Positions 56,854 to 64,000 of a stretch of 64,000 bases of DNA are shown here, piece by piece. Position numbers and translations under genes: made by a program. Positions within the stretch are counted from its first letter, which is position 1. The number at the start of each line of letters is the position of its first letter. The notes under the pieces were generated by a model. It had not been told where the DNA came from. It saw only the letters and a program-made list of their open reading frames with translations, and made no database searches. The stretch comes from Golubevia sp. BC0850 (lineage: Eukaryota > Basidiomycota > Exobasidiomycetes > Golubeviales > Golubeviaceae). Location: contig JAAVVG010000005.1 of assembly GCA_012976225.1 (NCBI GenBank), forward strand, positions 806,001 through 870,000. The letters are read 5' to 3'.

Positions 56854-59800
56854 GTTTGAAGATGCAGTTCTTTACCGTTGATGCTTGTTGAAGTTGGAAG
56901 CGAGGTAAATTGGGTAGGAGAGGGAGGATTGGGGAGTTGTCTGTTGTTTGAAGGTTGAGGTCGAAGGTTTGAGGTCGAGGTTGAAGGAGATAGGTTGAAG
57001 TCGAAAAGTTAACCAACAAGTGAGATGGGATGAAGATGAGAAGAGTTTGTTACAAACGAATCAACGTTTGATGTGAAATGTGAAGGAGTGAAGGAATGGG
57101 AGTGAAGGGGAGGAGGAGGACAACTGGAGGAATAGAACAAGGAGGGAGGACAAGGGAAGAGGACAAAATAGGTCGACTATTTAAATGAAGTGGTAGGTAA
57201 AAAGAGGGGTTGGAAAAGTACGCACCAGGCGAAAAGAAATGGTAGGGGATGAAAAATAAAAAAGGAGCAGAAAAAGCAAGGGAGGTTGAGAAGAAAAAGG
57301 AGAAAGAAGCTTGGGAATGAAAGTAAGTTTGCGCTTCTCGCTCCCTTGTTTCGAAACCTGGAGGCGGTCTTAGAAACCGCCCCGCCAACAGTTGACCCAG
57401 ATTCTCCACTCCTCCCGCCACTCAGAAACAATTCCAAGCACTCCTCAGTTTGGGCTGAGAATCAAAAAGGGGAGGTTGAAGGCATCTGACCAGCAAGGGC
57501 GCAAAGGGAGTTGAATTGCGTCTGACTCGCTGATATCATTCTCGCGGATCTCTTCCAAGACGCGCCCACTCTCTCAAATTCCTGAGTTTTCGTCGAATTT
57601 GCGAGCCGATTGTTTGTTCACTTCAAAACTTTAAAATTTCAAGAAAGCCGCTGCGACTTTAGATCAGCACTTACCGGAAAGGGATCTGCGCCCGATTGGA
57701 AGCGACGATCATAGCCCGGAGCCCATGAGCTGTCAAAGTCAAACACCCTGAAGATCACCTCCTTACTGCGGTTTCGTTTCCTTTATTACATGCAATGGAC
57801 ATCTATGTACTTAGCGGAAATCTCTCATCTTTGTCCCCAGGGTCCAAGTCACCCTTTACCTTCAGCTTTTGAGTGTCGGAGACTTGGAGCTTGGAGGGAA
57901 TAGAGGTGTGTGTATCTTTGAACTTCCTGGGAACTTTGCTTGAGCGTGATGACTCTTTTCTCTCCTGCATAAGTTTGAGGATTGCGCTATAGCCCTACAC
58001 CGGTACACCCATTTCGGGAAAGGCATGATCTTGGGAAGTGGAGGGCTGATGTTATCTATGACGATGATCTGCAGGGGAGGCTTGGAAGATCTCACTGCGA
58101 GCCCTCGTCAGTCAATTGTTTCCCAAATATTCTCCCTTCCTCTCCCCCGTCTTTTGGACCCCTACATATACACGATTTAGAGGATAATCAGAGTCGTCAA
58201 GGGCTTAAAGTTTCAAGAAGAAGTTCTCAAGGTCAGTATTTTGCGTTTGAGAGCCACGCCACCACTTTCGGATTACCCACAGGCATATACGGGTATCTAC
58301 GTCTACTGGATACGTACGCAGTGACGGTTACTTTTCTCATTCAAAATAAACCCCAGGGAAAATTGGGAGTGGAGGATCGACAAAGAAGATCTTCGCGAGC
58401 TTGAGCTTCTCTTTGCATGTGTACCTCGAAGCTCGAATTTAGATTTACCCTTTTCTTCCCATCCAACCGCTTCATCCCTTTTCCGTTTCCGAGATGACCG
58501 TCTGATCCTCCACGTGAGCGTCTCAAGGACTTATTTTATCCAGAAAGGTAACGATGAAGAATTGAAGATGGCTACGATTTACGAAGAGACTGCCAGAAGC
58601 GGTGTTACATAGAGTTCGGTAACGTTGGCTTGTGCTTTTCCGAAGATAGGTTTCAGAAGGATTGATACTCTCTCCTTTTCTTCAAGTTCTAGCATCGATG
58701 GTGGTTAAGAGTGACCAATTAACAAACAGGTCGACGTCTACATATGTACATAAGCAAGAACGTCAATCTCATGGTAACGGTCTCACCTGAGTGATGGGCG
58801 GAGAGGAGAAGGAAAACTCAGCTGCTCTCTCTTTCTCTATTTCGAGGTCCTCCCCAACCCTATCTCATTTTTTTCATTTTTGTGTGTTTGTAAATTTGGA
58901 ATTTTCTAATTGAGTAAGCTTCCGACGTCCCGAGAGGGTTGAAATTGAAATTAATGAAAGATTCTAACTCACCTTCTTTTTGACAGATCACCCTCCCATT
59001 CAAAGTGTCATCTCAATCTCAGCGCTCCGCCTTCCGATTTCCACTCAATTTTCAGTGAACCCTAGTTCACATCATTTCTTTTCCAGAAGAGGAAAGTATG
59101 TAAGAGTTGTTCTCGCCATTTTAATCCTCGACATTCAGTTCACGGATCGCGTGTTGTCGAATCTCCCACAGATCCAAGCGTGTACACAAGTTCCTTTGAG
59201 TTCTTGGAGAAAACTCAGTATGTCAGTAAAAACATAGACTTAGTAATAAAGGTAGAAAGAAGCATATGATACACAAAGTTCATCAAAGCACGAAGAGGAG
59301 CTACATGCTCGCTTTACTTCTCTGAATGCTTTTCCTCCTCCCATATGACACCTTCTCTTACTTTCTTCTATTAAAGAGATTGCCATCTCTGTACTAAAGG
59401 CTGGAGTTTTGCAGTCGACGAGAACCTTTTTGCCACTCATGCCTCCTACCCTTTGGTTCCTTCGACCGGTCAAACGCCTGTACCGGGAAACAGAGATAGA
59501 AGAAAGAATGAAGTCTCCAGATATGAGTTTTTCCAAACTGGAAGACACGTGTGTATGGGAATGCATGGAGAAAAATTGAATGGGATCCTATTCTTGTTGC
59601 CGGTCAAAGAACCTACTGAGGAAACTTCTGCTTCTCCAAACTGCCTGACTTTCTCGAAATTTTCGAAGAAATTGCTTCTAACAACGCTCCACTCAAGGGT
59701 CAAGACCTTGTCGACTGTTAAAAAAGATCTGCACCCGGATTTTGTTCGAGGGCGGGCGCAAGAAGTTTCAGACCGCCTCTTCAAGAAGCGCAGGCTGCAT

Positions 59801-60317
59801 CTCCTTCTTTTCCACAAAACTGACGATCAACACAATCGCCTGTTTTGATCAACGGAGAGAATGACTTACAACGGTTCGTGTACCTGTACTCGCGATGAGG
59901 GCAATGTTTCTGCGTGAACTATAACCTTTTGAGAAGACAAGGGGCAATCAAGGGGCAATTGCTTGCTATTAGGCATTGAAATGTGAGCAAGATGATCTCT
60001 GTTCCCGGAGACCCAGACTTTCTCGGAGATAATTCGACCTTTCTGGATAGTCGATAACGAATCTTATGAAGACAGGGTTTGCAAGCAAAGATATGAACGA
60101 GAAAGGAACACGGAAAGAAGCAATCTTTCTTCGAAGTTCGAGATGCGTATGCGAAGATTTGAAGCAAAGGAGAGAAGCAGCATCTAGGTTCGAAAGTAAA
60201 AGATACATTTACAATATGTATGAGTGATCAGATGGTGAGCAAGAGCAAGAGAAGAACGGTGGCGTTGTGGCCTCGACAGATTCGTTCGCGAGTACGAGTC
60301 TATCGGCAACAACGACC
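56854..60317. other. 3.5-kb stretch with no recognisable gene, upstream of the cyclin
   Basis: The largest gap in an otherwise tightly packed window. It contains the cyclin promoter and leader on its left (CT/AG-rich to about 57480) and the 3' flank of the zinc transporter on its right. Several open frames of 60-140 codons (for example 57982-58404 and 59453-59848 plus, 59240-59566 minus) show no domain and no chain of consensus introns. A few splice-like words occur (donor-like GTGAGT on the minus strand near 58967, acceptor TTTTTGACAG near 58986 plus) but do not assemble into a coding model. No tRNA, rRNA, tandem repeat or transposon ends were seen. Confidence 0.6.
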
Positions 60318-61784
60318 CTAGGTCCATTTTCCGAGCACAGACTGATTAGAGAGAGATGTATAGATTGATCAGATGGGAGAAGGGCAGAACGAAGCGGGAC
60401 GAACAATCGAGCTCCCTTTCTCTTAACTCACCATAGCAATTGCTCCAAGAACGAAGGCGGCTAGAGCAGAAAGACATCTCTTCAAGCTTGCACTCAGCAT
60501 TGATCTATTGTACAAGAAGTCCCCGGCCATTAACTGAACAAGAGCCGAGTAGATGAGAATCCCAGCTGAAATAGAGTTAAGCACTCCCAGAGTTAAGAGT
60601 GTGTTTCTATCGCTAGCGTTATACCTCTGTCTGATACCGGTTCCGATCGCCATACCTAGAGGAGTTGTGATGCAGAAGGCGAAGTAAAGTAGATAGTGAA
60701 CACGAGTTCGAGTTGCAAGAAGAGATATTCGAGTAGCTAATCCTAATCCCTCGCATGCCTGATGCATGTTGATGGCAATGAGAAGCGGTATGAACTCATT
60801 ACCCCCTGTAGATCCTACGGTAACTCCTATGATGACCGAATGGAAGACGATTCCTGCCTCTGGAGGTTGGGAGAGAAGACAGTCTCATCAGTTTAAGATA
60901 AGACACTCGTAAAGTCGTAAGTCGCACTCGAAGCCAGAAAGAAACATGAGATTTTGGATCTTTACGAACCTAACGCAAAGACATTCCATTTGGCTAGTTT
61001 GGCGTGAGCTGGAGTCGTCCCATACTCGTGAAAAGATTCGCTATCTTGAGACTTCGACAGTTGCTTTTCAAGACTGCCCGAGGCAGATATCACTCCTTTT
61101 GCACTTTCGGCAGCCTCTGAATCCAAAGCATTCCTGCGAAGTGGTCTCAGGAGGAGACTGCAGGATGAAAAGCGAGAGAATTGTCAGCTCAAACTCGAAA
61201 AGAGTTATGAAAAGAGAGAGAAAGATGAATAAGAAACATGGAGGCGCGGGCACTTCGAGTTGACGCTCACTTACAAATCAAGAAGGAACATGAGGAAGCA
61301 GCTTCCCATTGCAATGGCAGAGGCGGCTTTAAAGAAGAAAGCGGAAGTCAGAGAAACAAAATCAGATCTTCCTTTCACTTGCGAACTCACCAGGCTCAAA
61401 ATCCAGGTTTCCAACGCACGGGTCGCTCATTATACTGAACGCCTCGAATAGCAAATGCACGAATGCAGTAGCGAAGATGATTCCGGCTCCAAAATGTTTG
61501 AGGAGGAAGGTGGAATGATGAAGGATTCTTCTGAGCTTCGTCTTGCTGGGGTCAGAATTGGAGAGGGACTGTCTGGTGATTGCTGGGATAAGACAACCCA
61601 GGAAACTTGCACCTAAGACTGCAAAGATTGCTCCGATATGTAGAGGGAGATCATAATCTTGAAGGGTAGAAGACTGACAAGTTGGACCGGGTGAAGTTGA
61701 GGGATCCGTGTTGACTTGGCGGGCGTGAAGGTTAGAATCTTCGTATCCATGACGTTGGAAGAATTGGATTGCGTCGATACTCAT
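60318..61784 (-). CDS. ZIP family zinc transporter
   Basis: Five exons: 61784-61391, 61326-61275, 61157-60970, 60859-60432, 60341-60318; 361 residues. ZIP proteins bring Zn2+ (sometimes Fe2+) into the cytosol; this one is of the plasma-membrane Zrt1/Zrt2 type. About eight spans are visible. Signature residues: KHFGAGIIFATAFVHLLFEA in span 2, the transport site HSVIIGVTVGS (His218) in span 4, and MHQACEGLGL (His244, Glu248) in span 5. The last 24-nt exon gives the standard ZIP ending (SVLGKWT). The loop between spans 3 and 4 (about 150-205) is charged but has only two His, not the usual His cluster. The third donor is GTTCGT, weaker than the GTGAGT norm. A TATA box and a strong palindrome precede the start, fitting metal-regulated expression. 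Confidence 0.94.
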
Positions 61785-61815
61785 TGAAATACTGAAAGAA
61801 GAGATGATAGTGAAC

Positions 61816-61836
61816 TTTCGAAAGGACCTTTCGAAA
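61816..61836. promoter_or_regulatory. 21-bp palindrome in the ZIP transporter leader
   Basis: Arms TTTCGAAAGG and CCTTTCGAAA are perfect inverted repeats around a single A. It lies 32 bases upstream of the ATG and just downstream of the TATA box. It could be a binding site for a dimeric factor (the dyad TTCGAA is also repeated within each arm) or an RNA hairpin in the leader. It does not match the yeast Zap1 site. Confidence 0.55.
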
Positions 61837-61844
61837 ACAGCATG

Positions 61845-61852
61845 CTTTTATA
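61845..61852 (-). promoter_or_regulatory. TATA box of the ZIP transporter gene
   Basis: Perfect TATAAAAG on the minus strand, about 60 bases upstream of the start codon at 61784. This implies a short leader of about 30 nt that may begin within or next to the palindrome. Confidence 0.65.
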
Positions 61853-62259
61853 CAAAAGTCGTGGGAGTGATGGTCCGATATCTTCCCTGCTTGGCGTGTG
61901 CTGGACCCAAAGCAGTACTGGAGGGGTCTCCGCCAAATACCTCTCTCGACATTCTCCATCTCATGCGAAGCACTTGGTTTTATTCTTTGGCAGATTTTTT
62001 CGAATTCTAGAAGTGAATTAATAAGGCTGCAACGAATGAATATTGAAAGGGAAGAGGCTCATAGAAGGCGCTCAAGTAGATGGCGTAGAGGGACAGAGAT
62101 GACAGAGATTTGAATAGAAGATTAGAACGACTAGAATACAGTTAGAAAGATCGAGAACCACTAGAGATGGAAAAAGACAGAGAAAGAGAGACAAGGGCCA
62201 CGAATCAGAGAGGTAGGAGTGAGAACCCAAAGATGCGAGAGAATTCCACAACCTCCCAA

Positions 62260-63938
62260 CTATCCGGACTGCCTCTTGAGACCCAAGTAAGGCTCTGCTC
62301 CTTGTATGCGCTGCATGAAGTTGTTCTCGGAAGGAACTACTTCGTTCTTGATTTCGCAGTTCCTTTCGACGGCGATGGCAAGCCTTTGTCCGCTGGTCAC
62401 GGCGTTGTCAGAGTGATCTTGAGCCACTGCTCTAGGGTTAGAGTCATAGACATCTGAAGGGACTACTGGTAGACCCGAAGCGGCGTACTTGACTGGGGAG
62501 GCATATGGATGTTGACGACCGAAAGTTTGCTCAGTAACGTTGGAGACAGAGCGGTTGTGACGAGTTCCAGTTTGAGATCGACCACTTTGAGATTCCAAAT
62601 CCGAAGACGACTCTTTTCCGTCGTGAGTGTAAGGAAGTGGAGTGGTGTTTCTCATTGGAGAGGAATCGGTGAACTTGGAGCGACGAAAGTAGGATGCGAT
62701 CTTCTCTCCAGTTCCTCCAGAGACTTGGGAAGAGTCAACGTAGTTTCCTCCTTGACTTCCTTTTTGAGGCCTGGCAGCGTATGCTAGGTCCTGATAGAGC
62801 TTGGTCGATGCAATGACGGCAACCTGTTGAAAAGAAAGGAATCGTGAGAGCGGAAGGGAGAAAGGTCAGACATCGTTCTCCTTTTGTGTTGACAATTGGA
62901 CTAGTCGAGACTCACAGCTGAGGAAGGGATGGATCCGATAAGGGACATGATGGGGGATAGTTGCATGAAGCACAGAATGGTGACGACCAAATAAGCAGCA
63001 GCAGCCATGGCGAAGTAGGCAACACCTTGACTCATGAGGACGGAGCCGAGACGAGAGCCGCCTTGCATTCTAACGACTCCGTTGATGGTGAGGATTAAGA
63101 CCAAGAGATCGAAGACGACGGTCTGAGGCGATGAAAAATTGAATGATCTTGTAGTCAGAGAAGGCGAGAAAATAGAAAGGCGATTTTAGACTCACGACAA
63201 GGTACTTCGCTGAGTAACGCTGCTCAACCGAAGCGTAAACGCAAAGACCTTCTTGCCATGGGTTGCCACCTTGAGGAACTGTGAACAACAAAAGGTAATG
63301 CGAGTCAGAAAGAGATGTCGAACTGTTAACAGAGTCACGCTGTACTCACCCCAAGCCATTTTGACGTCTCCAGCACCTCCTAGCCAAAAACCTAGGACGA
63401 CCAAGACTCCAAAGATCAAGACGGCGGAGACTATCTTCCTTTCTCTCCCTGGCGTATAGACGACACAGGTTCGGACTGCCAATAAAGCAGAAGCGAACGT
63501 TACGATCAAACCCATGCACACTTCAACCGTGTCCATCAAGATACGGCAATCTCCAGGTTTCTTGATCGAGTAGACCATTCCGACGTTTAAGAAGAAGTAG
63601 ATCCACCAGACGGCTTTGATACCGAAGTAGAAGATCTGAGGCCATCGCCTTGCCCTTTGGCCAGTGATGATAGACCAATCGAAGGAGAGACTGGTGACTT
63701 CATGGTAGAAGACGGCACCTCCACTGAAGAGAGCAACGACTTTGGAGACGTCGAAGACTCTAGCGATCATCTGTAAAGTCGACAATGGAATGTAAAGAAG
63801 AGGTCAGATTTCGAAAGAGTTTTATAGAAAAGGAACAACGGTGATTAGTTGAGCCGTCAATCTCTATCTTAGTTAGATGAGAGAGAGGGAGAGGGAACGA
63901 GTTCTGATACGTACCATTGGAGAAGTCCAATCAGTCAT
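62260..63938 (-). CDS. Multi-spanning membrane protein, unknown function
   Basis: Five exons: 63938-63915 (24 nt, coding MTDWTSPM), 63770-63350, 63278-63196, 63122-62916, 62823-62260; 432 residues. About seven hydrophobic segments are visible in residues 10-245, including FYFGIKAVWWIYFFLNVGMV, MGLIVTFASALLAVRTCVVY, AVLIFGVLVVLGFWLGG, LLVLILTINGVV and YFAMAAAAYLVVTILCFMQL. After span 7 a Ser/Gln/Asn-rich cytosolic tail of about 185 residues follows. The topology resembles receptor-like seven-span proteins that are numerous in basidiomycetes, but I cannot name the family or a ligand. All junctions are GT-AG in phase. The first exon is short yet gives the only sensible ATG. Confidence 0.82.
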
Positions 63939-64000
63939 GCTGATGTTGAGTTAGATGAGAGAGCTGATTGATGTTTCGAGGAAATTAGGAAGGGGAGAAA

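Larger units (their letters stand above)
61785..62259. other. Intergenic: ZIP promoter and 3' flank of the next gene
   Basis: About 475 bases. The portion next to 61784 carries a palindrome and a TATA box (listed separately). The rest is purine-rich 3' flank of the gene ending at 62260. No other feature seen. Confidence 0.6.

Noticed and set aside
57982-58404. Plus-strand 140-codon frame in the large gap
   Set aside because: No recognisable motif, no promoter or intron chain; it may be revisited only with transcript data.
1-64000. Transposons, LTR or other virus-like elements
   Set aside because: No reverse transcriptase, integrase, transposase or capsid blocks, long terminal repeats or target-site duplications were seen on either strand.

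Overview
The window is about 64 kb of nuclear DNA from a filamentous or dimorphic fungus, most likely a basidiomycete. Supporting signs are small introns (mostly 75-250 nt) that nearly always begin GTGAG and end YAG, several introns per gene, short intergenic spaces, long Ser/Gln/Asn/Pro-rich protein tails, a WC-2-type PAS/GATA light regulator, and a Cid1-type nucleotidyltransferase. Base composition looks moderate and I cannot fix the subphylum. I built exon models by hand from splice consensus, reading phase and conserved protein motifs; all complete models give an intact reading frame. There is no sign of a transposon, retroelement, CRISPR array, rRNA or confident tRNA.

Layout, left to right. 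1-3535 (-): SH3-TBC RabGAP, running off the left edge. 4238-8900 (-): two tandem paralogues of secreted, GPI-anchored alpha/beta-hydrolase-fold proteins. 9344-11662 (-): membrane-anchored cytochrome P450, divergent from 11866-13008 (+): COQ7, the ubiquinone hydroxylase. 13304-14774 (+): V-ATPase c'' subunit VMA16. 15106-22933 (-): the giant Dopey/DOP1 trafficking protein, divergent over only 171 bp from 23105-26263 (+): a TMEM184/organic-solute-transporter-alpha membrane protein. 26625-31178 (-): Cid1-like terminal nucleotidyltransferase. 31862-32680 (+): an orphan single-exon gene with a clear TATA box. 33242-38323 (+): white collar 2. 39042-45809 (-): a 2017-residue fungal protein of unknown function. 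46406-47978 (-): ribosomal protein eL20. 49130-52250 (+): RBM26/Rmn1-like RNA-binding protein. 52778-54387 (-): VanZ-like membrane protein. 55097-56853 (-): Pcl-type cyclin. 56854-60317: the one large gap with no recognisable gene. 60318-61784 (-): ZIP zinc transporter. 62260-63938 (-): multi-spanning membrane protein of unknown function.

Most genes are single-copy housekeeping functions (ubiquinone synthesis, V-ATPase, Golgi/endosome trafficking, translation, RNA surveillance, cell cycle, zinc uptake), and I see no biosynthetic or defence cluster. The most unusual points are: the tandem hydrolase pair, whose nucleophile elbow carries Gly instead of Ser and whose copies share only the introns flanking a 27-nt microexon; a 21-bp near-perfect palindrome just downstream of the TATA box of the zinc transporter; a Ser/Pro/Thr insertion in COQ7 between metal-binding helices; a Tyr at the place where I recall Cid1 having its UTP-reading His; and the gene-free 3.5 kb upstream of the cyclin.
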